Below are positions 26,855 to 35,995 of a stretch of DNA of 64,000 bases, in pieces (the first letter of the stretch is position 1; each line of letters begins with the position of its first letter). Origin of the DNA: Denitromonas iodatirespirans. Lineage in GTDB: Bacteria > Pseudomonadota > Gammaproteobacteria > Burkholderiales > Rhodocyclaceae. Both the position numbers and the translations under genes were made by a program. The stretch spans positions 209,349 through 273,348 of the forward strand of contig NZ_JAEKFT010000002.1 in the NCBI RefSeq assembly GCF_018524365.1. Reading direction: 5' to 3'. Below the pieces are notes generated by a model. That model was given only the letters and a program-made list of their open reading frames with translations. It was not told the origin of the DNA and ran no database searches.

Positions 26855-27718
26855 ATGATCGGGCAGATTCTTCTCAGCGGACTGGCCACCGGCTGCATCT
26901 ACGGGCTGGTGGCGCTGTCCTTCGTGCTGGTTTACAAGGCCACCGAGGCGGTCAGTTTCATGCAGGGCGAGCTGCTGATGGTCGGCGCCTTTGCCGCGGT
27001 GCTGCTGTCGGCCGCCGCCGGCTGGCCGGCCTGGGTGGCGGTGCTGGCCAGCGTGCTGCTGCTGGCGCTGGCCGGGGCGCTGATCGAGCGGCTGGCGCTG
27101 CGCCGGGCGATGGGCCAGCCGCATCTGACCGCGGTGCTGCTCACCTTCGGCCTGGGGCTGGTGCTGCGCGGTGCGGTCACCACCGTGCCCGAGGCCACGC
27201 ACCGCGCCCATCTGCTGAGCCTGCCGGGGCTGGGCGGGCAGGTGGCCTGGGGTGACATGGTGGCGAGCGGCGCCCAGCTCGGGGTGATCGCCGCCACGCT
27301 GCTGAGCTGTGCGGCGTTGGCGGCCTTTTTTCGCTACACCCGGGTCGGCCTCGCCTTGCGCGCCTGTTCGGAGAACCCGCGTATCGCATCGATGATGGGG
27401 GTCTCGGTGCCGGCCATGCACACCCTGGCCTGGGCGCTCGGTGCGGCGTTGGCGGCGCTGGCCGGCAGCCTGATGGCGCCGGTCACCTTCGTGCATCCGG
27501 GCATGGGGGTGGTGGCGCTCAAGGCGTTTCCGGCGGCGGTGATCGGCGGCATGCACAGCCTGCCCGGCGCGCTGGCCGGCGGGGTGTTCATCGGCGTGCT
27601 CGAAGCGCTGGCCGGGCGCTACCTGCCCGAGGGCGTCAATCATGTGGCGGCCTATGCGCTGATGCTGGTCGCGCTGCTGTGTTTTCCGCGCGGGCTGTTC
27701 GGCGGGCGGGCCGCATGA
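26855..27718 (+). CDS. Branched-chain amino-acid-type ABC transporter permease (LivH-like)
   Basis: A 287-residue inner-membrane permease with about eight helices. It begins QILLSGLATGCIYGLVALSF and carries the LivH signature FMQGELLMVGAFAAVLL and the cytoplasmic coupling loop RACSENPRIASMMGV. Start chosen at the first ATG after the NMO gene; the upstream frame only shadows that gene. It overlaps the next permease by four bases (ATGA). No livG or livF lies nearby. Confidence 0.9.
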   Translation: MIGQILLSGLATGCIYGLVALSFVLVYKATEAVSFMQGELLMVGAFAAVLLSAAAGWPAWVAVLASVLLLALAGALIERLALRRAMGQPHLTAVLLTFGLGLVLRGAVTTVPEATHRAHLLSLPGLGGQVAWGDMVASGAQLGVIAATLLSCAALAAFFRYTRVGLALRACSENPRIASMMGVSVPAMHTLAWALGAALAALAGSLMAPVTFVHPGMGVVALKAFPAAVIGGMHSLPGALAGGVFIGVLEALAGRYLPEGVNHVAAYALMLVALLCFPRGLFGGRAA

Positions 27719-28632
27719 GGCCGGCGCTCGCGCTGCTGGCCCTGGCCGCCGTGGCGTTGGCCGTGCTCGGGGTGGACTACGGCCTGAGCCAGCTGGCCTT
27801 TGTCGCCACCTGGGCGGTGGCCGGGTTGGGGCTGGTGATCATCCTCGGCCAGAGCGGGCAGATCTCGCTCGGCCACGGGGCCTTTCTGGCGGTGGGCGCC
27901 TATGTGCAGGCGGGCTGGGTGGCGCTGGGCGCGCCGCCGCTGCTGGGGCTGGGCCTGGCGCTGGCGGCCGGCGCTCTGCTGGGCGGGCTGGCCAGCTTGC
28001 CGGGGCGGCGTCTTGGCGGCCTGGCCTTCGGCATGAGTACGCTGGCGGTGGCCTTGATCGTGGAGGAGGCGTTGGTACGCTTCGACGGCCTCACCGGCGG
28101 CGCGTCGGGCCTGAGCGTGCCGCCGCTGGTGGTGGCGGGCTGGACGGCGAGCGATCCGCTGGCGCAGTGCGCGGTGAGCGCGGCGGTGCTGGCATTGGCG
28201 CTGCTGGCCTGCCGACGGCTGCGGGATTCGCGCCTCGGGCGGGCGTGGCGTGCGGTGCGCGACGATGAAGTCGCGGCGGCGGCCAGCGGCATCGACACCG
28301 GCGCGGTCAAGCTGCGCGCATTCGCGGTGGGCGGGGCGCTGGGGGCCCTGGCCGGCGCTTTGTATGCGCACTGGCTGGGCTATCTGAGCCCCGAGCAGTT
28401 CGGCCTGCCGCTGTCTTTCGAGTTGCTGATGCTGGCCTTCGTCGGCGGTGCGAGCCGGCTGATGGGCGCGGTGTGGGGGGCGGTGGTGATCGTCGCGCTG
28501 CCGCAGGCGATTGCCCTGGTGCGCGAGGCGCTGCCGGCCGGCGTGGCCAATCTGGCGGGGCTGGAACTGCTCGGCTTCGGACTGGTGCTGGTGGCGGTGG
28601 TGCTGTGGCGCCCGGCCGGGCTGGCACGCTGA
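27715..28632 (+). CDS. Branched-chain amino-acid-type ABC transporter permease (LivM-like)
   Basis: A 305-residue permease with LivM features: VIILGQSGQISLGHGAFLAVGAY, FGMSTLAVALIVEE and the coupling loop RAVRDDEVAAAASGID, then KLRAFAVGGALGALAGALYAH. It is coupled to the LivH-like gene by an ATGA overlap. The system needs two ATPases that are not encoded here, so it must borrow them from another locus. The substrate-binding protein at 30.4 kb is the likely partner. Confidence 0.9.
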   Translation: MRPALALLALAAVALAVLGVDYGLSQLAFVATWAVAGLGLVIILGQSGQISLGHGAFLAVGAYVQAGWVALGAPPLLGLGLALAAGALLGGLASLPGRRLGGLAFGMSTLAVALIVEEALVRFDGLTGGASGLSVPPLVVAGWTASDPLAQCAVSAAVLALALLACRRLRDSRLGRAWRAVRDDEVAAAASGIDTGAVKLRAFAVGGALGALAGALYAHWLGYLSPEQFGLPLSFELLMLAFVGGASRLMGAVWGAVVIVALPQAIALVREALPAGVANLAGLELLGFGLVLVAVVLWRPAGLAR

Positions 28633-28733
28633 GGCCACGGAGAAGCGCCGCTGACGGCGTTGCGCGCCCTTGCCGTGCTATTCGCACTGTCTGCGGGCGC
28701 GCGCCTTGTCAGCGGCGCTTCTGCGCCGTGGCC
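28633..28733. repeat. About 100-bp palindromic element after the permease gene
   Basis: GGCCACGG-AGAAGCGCCGCTGAC (28633-28655) is answered by GTCAGCGGCGCTTCT-GCG-CCGTGGCC (28708-28733). An inner pair, GCGCGCCC and GGGCGCGC, extends it. It could form a single long hairpin and resembles a MITE or terminator-like repeat. A short REP-type copy (GGCGGGGTGAAACCCGCC) follows at 28779-28796. Confidence 0.65.
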
Positions 28734-28804
28734 GGGGCGGGCTTGAAACGGTTTCCTGCGGTGTTCAAAGTGACGTTGGCGGGGTGAAACCCGCCCCACG
28801 GGGT

Positions 28805-28834
28805 GGCGGGCCGGGCGTGTTGCGCCGGCCCGCC
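28805..28834. terminator. Hairpin downstream of the DUF945 gene
   Basis: GGCGGGCCGG and CCGGCCCGCC form a perfect ten-bp stem around GCGTGTTGCG, just after the minus-strand stop at 28842. No clear T-run follows on that strand. Confidence 0.45.
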
Positions 28835-28841
28835 AGTCGGC

Positions 28842-30284
28842 TTATTGCATGGCCATCGGGTTGAAGGGCTGGCCGTTGACGGTGAGCTGGCCGGCCTTGA
28901 AGGCGACGGTGGATTTCACCACGCCGCCGTCGCGGGTGATGTAGCCCTGGCCGCTCAGTTGCTGGAGCTTGTCTTCGAGTTGGGCGACGACCATCTGCAG
29001 GTCGTCGTCGGAGACCGTGCCGGTCTCGCTCATGGCGCTCATCTGGGCATGGGCGCGATCCTTGACCATGCCGAGCAGCATGGCTTCGGGCAAGGCGATG
29101 TTGCCGCCGGCATCGAGCACGGCCATGATCAGACCGGGGTTGGCCATGGCCTCGGGGGTGATACCGGGGACGCTGGCGCGCAGGTCGAGGTGCGCATCGC
29201 CATGCGGGGTGGTGAAGCTCAGGCGGTCGAGCGAGAAGCTGGGGTTGTGGCCGAGCAGCTCCATGGCCGGCTCGGCGAGCGGGGCCAGTGCCAGCTGCGG
29301 ATCGGCGTCGGGGCCGACCATGCGGGGGTTGGAATAGGCCTGGAGCAGCGTGCGGTACAGCTTGGCAACGGTGCGCGCATGCAGGTGCTTGAACGACAGG
29401 TCGTAGTGCGCCGGGCCGTAGTTGGTGCCGCCGATGTCGACCACTTGGGCGCCCATCTTGGCGACCATGTCGACGAAGTCGCCCTCGGCGGGCATGTCGA
29501 CATCGTAGGTGATCTGCTTGAGGGCGATCGGGGCGGCCTCGTCGCCGGCAACGCGCATCTGAATGTCGTCGATGCTGAAGCGTTGGCTGCCGGCGAGCAG
29601 CAGCGGCTCGTCGTCGAAAATGCGTTGCTGCTCACCGGTGAAGCGCATGCCGGTCATCACCATGTGGGTGCCGGTGGCGTCCTTGACTTCGAGCTTGGGT
29701 GCTTCGCCGCGCATGGTGTAGCGGGTCATGTTGGGGGCGAAGTCCACCTCGGCGCTGATGCCTTGCCAGGCGACGTCGACCGGTTCGCCGGTCTCCGGGT
29801 TGGGGATCTGCGCGTTGACGGCGGGGCTCAGCACCTTGGAGGTGCCGCTGCCGTCGAGCTTGAACACGGTGTGGCCGGTGAGCGGCTTGTTGTCGCCGAA
29901 CAGCTTGGCGACCTCGGCCTGGGTGTCGGCGTCGAACACCAGTTCGCTGTCGACCACCGCGGCCGCCAGTGCGCCGCCGGCGAAGGGGCCGTGCTGGATC
30001 TGCGACTGGAAGCGGATGCGCAGCGGCTGCGCGGGGGTGTCCGGCGCATCGGCGGAGGCTTGCAGGGCGCGCATCATGTCGCCGAACAGCTCGATGGTGA
30101 CCGACTCGCTGGCGCTGAACACACCGCGTTCGTAGGTGCGCTCGACGATCTTGGCGTAGGGCAGGGTCTCGGCCTGCTTGTATTGGGCGTCGAGGGTGGA
30201 TTCGACACGTGCGCCGAGATACCAGGCGGCCGCCGGGTAGGCGATGACGGGGGCGGCAATCAGGGCGAGCCAGGATTTCTTCAT
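28842..30284 (-). CDS. DUF945 (YdgA-family) protein
   Basis: A 480-residue protein with an N-terminal signal or anchor (MKKSWLALIAAPVIAYPAAAWYLG) followed by ARVESTLDAQYKQAETLPYAKIVERTYERGVFSASE, the DUF945 signature. The rest is predicted periplasmic beta-rich sequence. YdgA-type proteins are envelope proteins of unclear function. The open frame runs on to 31664, but the true start is the ATG at 30284 with its signal peptide. It is divergent from the binding-protein gene. Confidence 0.83.
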   Translation of the reverse strand: MKKSWLALIAAPVIAYPAAAWYLGARVESTLDAQYKQAETLPYAKIVERTYERGVFSASESVTIELFGDMMRALQASADAPDTPAQPLRIRFQSQIQHGPFAGGALAAAVVDSELVFDADTQAEVAKLFGDNKPLTGHTVFKLDGSGTSKVLSPAVNAQIPNPETGEPVDVAWQGISAEVDFAPNMTRYTMRGEAPKLEVKDATGTHMVMTGMRFTGEQQRIFDDEPLLLAGSQRFSIDDIQMRVAGDEAAPIALKQITYDVDMPAEGDFVDMVAKMGAQVVDIGGTNYGPAHYDLSFKHLHARTVAKLYRTLLQAYSNPRMVGPDADPQLALAPLAEPAMELLGHNPSFSLDRLSFTTPHGDAHLDLRASVPGITPEAMANPGLIMAVLDAGGNIALPEAMLLGMVKDRAHAQMSAMSETGTVSDDDLQMVVAQLEDKLQQLSGQGYITRDGGVVKSTVAFKAGQLTVNGQPFNPMAMQ

Positions 30285-30446
30285 TGCGGGGGATCCTATG
30301 ATGAGAGTGTTCGGGCACGGCGGGCGTGCCGCAGGCGGCAAGTATAACGACATCATAAGCGCGCCGTGAGCGGTTCCGCCCGCTTGAATGCCGGTTGCGG
30401 TTTGGCGTGATAATGGCCGTTCGGACAACACGCACGGAGGGGCAGC

Positions 30447-31604
30447 ATGCTGCGACGATTCTTGATGGCATGGCTGGTGGGCGTGCTGACCTGCGGCGGG
30501 GCGCAGGCCGAGCCGGGGGTGACGCCGGAGCGCGTCCGCGTGGGGACGGTGCAGGATCTGTCCGGCCCCATCGCCATGCTCGGCGCGCCGATCCGCGACG
30601 GCATGCGGATGCGCTTCGAGGAGGCCAACGCACGCGGCGGCGTGCATGGCCGGCAGCTGGTGCTGGCGGTCGAGGACAGCGGCTACGACCCGAAGCGCGC
30701 AGTGCTGGCCACGCGCAAACTGCTGACGCGCGACCCGGTGTTCGCCTTCGTCGGCACGCTGGGCACGCCGGTGGTGATGGCCTCGATGCCGCTGGTGCTC
30801 GAGGCCGGGCGGCCGCACCTGTTCCCCTTCTCGCCGCATCAGGCCACGTATGCGCCGCTGCATCCGCTCAAGTTCCAGCTGTTTGCGCCTTACCAGGACT
30901 ACATGAACGCCGCGGTGCGGGCGATGGTGGCGCGCGGCGGCTACCGTCGCGTGGGCCTGCTGTTCCAGGACGACGACTACGGCCACGAGGTGAAAAAGGG
31001 CGTCGAGGCCGGCCTGGCCGCGCGCGGGTTGGCGCTGGTCGAGTCGGTCGGCTACAAGCGCGGCGCCACCGACTTTGCCAGCCAGGTCGCGCGCTTGCGC
31101 GCGGCCGAGTGCGACCTGGTGGTGCTGGCCACCGTGGTGCGCGAGACGGTGGGCGCCGTCACCGAGGCGCGCAAGACCGGCTGGGCGGTCGACATGCTGG
31201 TCACCGCCTCGGGCTATTCGGCGCAGACCCACGCGTTGGGCGGCGCGGCGATGGAGGGGCTGTATGGCGTGAGCGTGATGCCGCTGCCCTATGCCGAGGG
31301 CGCCAATCGTGCGCTGGCTGACTGGATCGACCGCTATCGCAGCCGCTTCGGCACGGCGCCCAACATCTGGAGCGCCATGGGCTACAACGTGGCCGACGTG
31401 TTCATCCAGGGCCTGGAGGCGACGGGGCGCGATCTGACCGCTGCGCGCTTCGCCCGCGCCATGGAAGGCCTGCACACCACGCGCGATTTCTTCGGCAGCC
31501 CGGAGTATCGCTTTTCGGCCGACGATCACCTGGGCAACCGCCACGGGCGGCTGGCGCGCATCGAGAATGGGCGCTGGGTGCTGATCAGCGATTATCTGCA
31601 GTGA
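30447..31604 (+). CDS. Branched-chain amino-acid-type ABC transporter substrate-binding protein
   Basis: A 385-residue periplasmic binding protein of the type 1 (LivJ-like) fold. The signal peptide ends GGAQAEPG. The mature protein begins VRVGTVQDLSGPIAMLGAPIRDGMRMRFEEAN, and the hinge region shows FVGTLGTPVVMASMPL. A strong ribosome binding site (GGAGGGGC) precedes the start. It probably serves the two Liv-type permeases 2-3 kb upstream. The ligand is unknown; relatives bind amino acids, amides or aromatic acids. Confidence 0.87.
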   Translation: MLRRFLMAWLVGVLTCGGAQAEPGVTPERVRVGTVQDLSGPIAMLGAPIRDGMRMRFEEANARGGVHGRQLVLAVEDSGYDPKRAVLATRKLLTRDPVFAFVGTLGTPVVMASMPLVLEAGRPHLFPFSPHQATYAPLHPLKFQLFAPYQDYMNAAVRAMVARGGYRRVGLLFQDDDYGHEVKKGVEAGLAARGLALVESVGYKRGATDFASQVARLRAAECDLVVLATVVRETVGAVTEARKTGWAVDMLVTASGYSAQTHALGGAAMEGLYGVSVMPLPYAEGANRALADWIDRYRSRFGTAPNIWSAMGYNVADVFIQGLEATGRDLTAARFARAMEGLHTTRDFFGSPEYRFSADDHLGNRHGRLARIENGRWVLISDYLQ

Positions 31605-31614
31605 GGGACGACGC

Positions 31615-32229
31615 ATGACGACATCCAAGACCATCACCGTGGCGCTGACCGGCGCCTCGGGCATGGCCTACGGTCTGCGGCTGATCGAGTGCCTGCTCGG
31701 CGCCGGGCATAAAGTCTGGCTGCTCTACAGCCAGGTGGCGCAGATCGTGGCCAGGCAGGAGATGGACTGGCAGCTGCCCTCGCGACCGGCGGAGGTGGAG
31801 GCCGAGCTGTCGGCCCGTTTCGGGGCGGCGCCGGGGCAGTTGCAGGTGTTCGGCCGCGAGGCCTGGTTCGCCCCGCCGGCCTCGGGCTCCAACCCGCCGG
31901 ATGCCATGGTGGTGTGCCCGTGCACCATGGGCCGGTTGGCATCGATCGCCAACGGCATGAGCCAGGACCTGATCGAACGGGCGGCCGACGTGGTCATCAA
32001 GGAGGGGCGCAAGCTCGTGCTGGTGCCGCGCGAAACACCGTTTTCGGCCATCCATCTCGAGAACATGCTCAAGCTGGCGCGGCTCGGCGTGTGCATCCTT
32101 CCGGCGAATCCGGGCTTTTACACGCGCCCCGCGACGGTGCAGGAACTGATCGACTTCATTGTTGCACGCATCCTTGACCAGCTCGGAATCGCACACGAAT
32201 TGGTCGCTAGATGGGGAGAAAGTGACTGA
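31615..32229 (+). CDS. ubiX: Flavin prenyltransferase UbiX
   Basis: A 204-residue enzyme that makes prenylated FMN for UbiD-type decarboxylases. It opens TVALTGASGMAYGLRLIECLL, with CPCTMGRLASIANGMSQDLIERAADV (FMN binding and the conserved serine) and KLVLVPRETPFSAIHLENML. Ten bases separate it from the binding-protein stop, with GAGGGACG as ribosome site, so it may be cotranscribed. No ubiD is in the window. Confidence 0.93.
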   Translation: MTTSKTITVALTGASGMAYGLRLIECLLGAGHKVWLLYSQVAQIVARQEMDWQLPSRPAEVEAELSARFGAAPGQLQVFGREAWFAPPASGSNPPDAMVVCPCTMGRLASIANGMSQDLIERAADVVIKEGRKLVLVPRETPFSAIHLENMLKLARLGVCILPANPGFYTRPATVQELIDFIVARILDQLGIAHELVARWGESD

Positions 32230-32557
32230 AAATGCAGCGGTTTTGTGTGCTGCAGCATCCCGGTGAGATGGTGGTGCGTATAACTGGCATCAAAAATGCT
32301 CCGGTCTGTTTTGTGCAACGCAGTGCACGGCCAAAAGCATGGAGCACAGCATTGCTGCATATGCACATTTCGTCGCCTTTTCACCGTGAGTGATTGTTCT
32401 ATCAGGGTTTTCCACAGGGTAACTTTCGTTGTACTCGGGCTCATACAGTTGTTTAAATAGGAAGGAGTTCGTGTTTACCCGAAGAATTCGGACAACGCGG
32501 GCCCGGTGCCGATGGGGCACCCAACTCACAAAAAATGATTTCGGAGGAGTAGTTCCC
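32230..32557. promoter_or_regulatory. Leader region of the amino-acid ABC operon with a possible sigma-54 promoter
   Basis: TGGCATCAAAAATGCT at 32285-32300 has GG and GC ten bases apart and resembles a -24/-12 promoter, though it would leave a leader of about 250 bases. No convincing NtrC dyad is seen beside it. The region is AT-richer than its surroundings and ends with the strong site GGAGGAG at 32543-32549. No gene is seen in it. Confidence 0.35.
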
Positions 32558-33583
32558 ATGAAGATTCTACGAATTTCCGTTCTGACCGCCGTGGCTACCG
32601 CCGGCATGGCACTGGTGGGTTCTGCCCATGCCGGGACCACGTTCGATGCCGTCAAGAAAAAGGGTTTCGTCCAGTGCGGCGTCAGTACCGGTCTGCCCGG
32701 ATTCTCGGCCACCGACGACAAGGGCGCCTGGAAGGGCATCGACGTCGATGCCTGCCGTGCGGTGGCGGCGGCCCTGTTCGGCGATGCCAACAAGGTGAAA
32801 TACACCCCGCTCAACGCCAAGGAGCGCTTCACCGCGCTGCAGTCGGGCGAAGTGGACATGCTCCCGCGCAACACCACCTGGACCTACACCCGCGACACCA
32901 GCCTGGGCCTCAACTTCGCCGGTGTGAACTACTACGACGGCCAGGGCTTCATGGTGACCAAGAAGCTGGGCGTGAAGAGCGCCAAGGAATTGTCGGGTGC
33001 CCAGGTGTGCATCCAGGCCGGGACCACCACCGAGCTGAACCTGGCCGACTACTTCCGTGCCAACAAGATGGAATACAAGGCCATCACCTACGACAGCTCG
33101 GATGAAACCGTGAAGGCCTTCGAATCCGGCCGCTGCGACATGCTGACCTCCGACCAGTCCCAGCTCTACGCGCTGCGCATCAAGCTGGCCGACCCGTCCA
33201 GCGCCATCGTGCTGCCCGAGATCATTTCCAAGGAGCCGCTGGGCCCGGTGGTGCGTCAGGGTGACGACGAGTGGTTCAACCTGGTGCGCTGGTCGCTGTT
33301 CGCGCAGCTCAACGCCGAAGAGGCGGGCATCACCATGAAGAACGTCGACGAGATGATGAAGAGCGCCGACCCCAACGTGCGCCGCATCCTGGGCGTCGAG
33401 GGCGTCAAGGGCGAGTTCCTCGGCGTCGATGACAAGTGGGCCTACAACATCATCAAGCAGGTGGGTAACTACGGCGAGATGTTCGAGCGCAACGTCGGTC
33501 AGGGCAGCGCGCTGAAGATCTCCCGCGGCCAGAACGCGCTGTGGAACAAGGGCGGTATCCAGTACGCACCGCCGATTCGCTAA
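32558..33583 (+). CDS. aapJ: General L-amino-acid ABC transporter substrate-binding protein (AapJ/BztA-like)
   Basis: A 341-residue periplasmic binding protein. The signal peptide ends GSAHA and the mature part starts TTFDAVKKKGFVQCGVSTGLPGFS. GIDVDACRAVAAALFGD and SDQSQLYALRI are typical of the AapJ/BztA group. The start at 32558 is fixed by GGAGGAG and the signal peptide. It is the first gene of a complete four-gene operon, and a stable intercistronic stem-loop follows, which usually raises its yield over the permeases. Confidence 0.92.
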   Translation: MKILRISVLTAVATAGMALVGSAHAGTTFDAVKKKGFVQCGVSTGLPGFSATDDKGAWKGIDVDACRAVAAALFGDANKVKYTPLNAKERFTALQSGEVDMLPRNTTWTYTRDTSLGLNFAGVNYYDGQGFMVTKKLGVKSAKELSGAQVCIQAGTTTELNLADYFRANKMEYKAITYDSSDETVKAFESGRCDMLTSDQSQLYALRIKLADPSSAIVLPEIISKEPLGPVVRQGDDEWFNLVRWSLFAQLNAEEAGITMKNVDEMMKSADPNVRRILGVEGVKGEFLGVDDKWAYNIIKQVGNYGEMFERNVGQGSALKISRGQNALWNKGGIQYAPPIR

Positions 33584-33607
33584 GGCGGTTTCCTGCCCGG
33601 CGTGCCC

Positions 33608-33633
33608 GTGAGGGCCGCCGGGCGGCCCTTCAC
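33608..33633 (+). promoter_or_regulatory. Intercistronic stem-loop after the binding-protein gene
   Basis: AGGGCCGCC pairs with GGCGGCCCT, flanked by GTG and CAC that extend the stem by one mismatch. It lacks a T-run, so it is more likely an RNA-stabilising element or weak attenuator than a full terminator. Confidence 0.55.
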
Positions 33634-33655
33634 CTAAAACCGTCCGAGGCTTTCC

Positions 33656-34846
33656 ATGGCTGATGAGACTTCCGAGCGGGACATCCCCGCCAAGCCACGG
33701 CGCCTGACCGATCCCAAGTTCAGGGCGCTGGTCTTTCAGATCCTTGCCAGCATTACCGTTGCTGCATTTCTGTTTTTCATCGTGCGCAATACGCTCCACA
33801 ACATGGAGTTGCGCGGCATCTCGACCGGTTTCGGTTTTCTCGATCGTGTTTCCGGTTTCGGCATCCTGCAGTCGTTGATCGAATACGACGAAAGCTCGAC
33901 CTACGGGCGCACCTTCCTGGTCGGTCTGCTCAACACCCTCCTGGTGTCGGCGCTGGGGGTCTTCTTCGCCACCCTGATCGGTTTCGTCATGGGGGTGCTG
34001 CGACTGTCGTCGAACTGGCTGATCAACAAGCTGGCCACGGTTTACATCGAAACCTTCCGCAACATTCCCTTGTTGCTGCAGATCTTCTTCTGGTATTTCG
34101 CCATCGGCTTCAACCTGCCGAGTCCGCGCCAGAGCATCACGGTGGGTGAATCGCTGTTCCTCAACAACCGGGGGCTCTACCTGCCGGCGCCGGTCTTCGA
34201 GGACGGTTTCATGGCCACCGGGCTGGCGATCGTCGGGTCGATCATTGCGGTCATCTTCCTGGCTCGCTGGGCGCGCAAGCGCTTCGAGGCGACCGGGCAG
34301 CTGTTCCACACCGTCTATGCCTCGCTGGCCATCCTGATCGGTGTGCCGACGCTGGTCTATGTGGCCACCGGCATGCCGATGCACCTGGACTATCCGACGC
34401 TGCAAGGATTCAACTTCAAGGGCGGGCTCACGGTCATCCCCGAGTTGTTCGCCCTGACGCTGGCGCTGTCGATCTACACCGGTGCGTTCATCGCCGAAAC
34501 GGTGCGCAGCGGCATCCAGTCCGTCTCGCACGGGCAGACCGAAGCGGCCAGCGCGTTGGGGCTGCGGCCGAGCTGGACCTTGCGTCTGGTGGTGATTCCG
34601 CAGGCCATGCGGGTGATCATCCCGCCGCTGACCAGCCAGTATCTCAATCTCACCAAGAACTCGTCCCTGGCGGCGGCCATCGGCTACCCCGACCTGGTGG
34701 CGGTGTTCGCCGGCACGACGCTCAACCAGACCGGCCAGGCGGTGGAGGTCATCGCCATCACCATGAGCGTGTACCTCGTCCTCAGCCTGGTGATCTCGGT
34801 CTTCATGAACTGGTACAACGCCAAGATGGCGTTGAGGGAGCGCTGA
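33656..34846 (+). CDS. aapQ: Amino-acid ABC transporter permease (AapQ-like)
   Basis: A 396-residue inner-membrane permease with about eight helices. The AapQ-type insertion lies between TM segments. The HisM-type core has GLLNTLLVSALGVFFATLIGFVMGVLRLSSNWL, and the coupling motif is AETVRSGIQSVSHGQTEAASALGL. It begins 72 bases after aapJ and is followed after one base by the second permease. Confidence 0.92.
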   Translation: MADETSERDIPAKPRRLTDPKFRALVFQILASITVAAFLFFIVRNTLHNMELRGISTGFGFLDRVSGFGILQSLIEYDESSTYGRTFLVGLLNTLLVSALGVFFATLIGFVMGVLRLSSNWLINKLATVYIETFRNIPLLLQIFFWYFAIGFNLPSPRQSITVGESLFLNNRGLYLPAPVFEDGFMATGLAIVGSIIAVIFLARWARKRFEATGQLFHTVYASLAILIGVPTLVYVATGMPMHLDYPTLQGFNFKGGLTVIPELFALTLALSIYTGAFIAETVRSGIQSVSHGQTEAASALGLRPSWTLRLVVIPQAMRVIIPPLTSQYLNLTKNSSLAAAIGYPDLVAVFAGTTLNQTGQAVEVIAITMSVYLVLSLVISVFMNWYNAKMALRER

Positions 34847-34847
34847 G

Positions 34848-35951
34848 ATGAGCCACAACTTTGTTCCGTTGCCCGACCAGCCGCCACCGACGGCCTCCGT
34901 CGGCGCCATCGGCTGGCTGCGCCGCAATCTGTTCTCCAGCATCGGCAACACGCTGCTCACGCTGCTGTCGATCTATGTGCTGGCGGTCAGCCTGCCGCCG
35001 GTGATCAACTGGGCGTTCATCGACGCCGACTGGGTCGGTGTCAGCCGTGACGCCTGCACCTCGGGCGGCGCCTGCTGGGTGTTTGTCAGCGCCCGGTTCG
35101 AGACCTTCATGTACGGCTTCTTCCCGGCCGAGGAAACCTGGCGGATCAACCTGATCTACGGTTCCCTGTTCCTGTGCATGGCGCCGCTGTTCTTCGACAA
35201 GTTCCCCTACAAGGTGCAGCTGGGCGCATTCGTCATCTTCGTCTTCCCGATCTTCGGCTTCATCCTGATGTTCGGTGGTGTGTTCGGCCTGACGCCGGTG
35301 GAAACCAGCCAGTGGGGCGGCATGACGCTGACCCTGTTGCTGGCCTCGGTCGGCTGCGTGGCGGCGCTGCCGCTGGGCATCTTGCTGGCGCTCGGGCGGC
35401 AGGCGACGAACATGCCGGCGGTCAAGTCGATGTGCGTGCTGTTCATCGAGTTCTGGCGCGGCGTGCCGCTGATCACCGTGCTGTTCATGTCCTCGGTGAT
35501 GCTGCCGCTGTTTCTGCCCGAGGGGGTGAGCTTCGACAAGCTGCTGCGGGCGCTGATCGGCATCACGCTGTTCCAGTCGGCCTACATGGCCGAGGTGGTG
35601 CGCGGTGGCCTGCAGGCGATTCCCAAGGGGCAATACGAGGCGGCCGATGCGCTGGGTCTGTCCTACTGGAAGAAGATGGGGCTGATCGTGCTGCCGCAGG
35701 CGATGAAGATCGTCATCCCCGGCATCGTCAACACCTTCATCGCCCTGTTCAAGGACACCACGCTGGTCATCATCGTCGGCCTGCTGGAGATCCTGGGCAT
35801 GGTGCAGAACGCGCTGAACGATCCGAACTGGCTGGGCTACTCCACCGAGGGCTATGTGTTCACCGCCTTCATGTTCTGGATCTTCTGCTTCAGCATGTCG
35901 CGCTACAGCCAGGCGCTGGAACGCAAACTGCACACCGGACACAAGCGCTGA
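34848..35951 (+). CDS. aapM: Amino-acid ABC transporter permease (AapM-like)
   Basis: A 367-residue permease partner of AapQ. It has a long N-terminal region with a periplasmic insert containing CTSGGACW, then the core [29 protein letters not shown] and the coupling motif [24 protein letters not shown]. It is immediately downstream of aapQ with a ribosome site (GAGGGAG) inside the preceding gene. Confidence 0.92.
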   Translation: MSHNFVPLPDQPPPTASVGAIGWLRRNLFSSIGNTLLTLLSIYVLAVSLPPVINWAFIDADWVGVSRDACTSGGACWVFVSARFETFMYGFFPAEETWRINLIYGSLFLCMAPLFFDKFPYKVQLGAFVIFVFPIFGFILMFGGVFGLTPVETSQWGGMTLTLLLASVGCVAALPLGILLALGRQATNMPAVKSMCVLFIEFWRGVPLITVLFMSSVMLPLFLPEGVSFDKLLRALIGITLFQSAYMAEVVRGGLQAIPKGQYEAADALGLSYWKKMGLIVLPQAMKIVIPGIVNTFIALFKDTTLVIIVGLLEILGMVQNALNDPNWLGYSTEGYVFTAFMFWIFCFSMSRYSQALERKLHTGHKR

Positions 35952-35995
35952 CCCGAGCGGTCGCGCCCGTTATCGAATCAACACTGGAGATGGCC

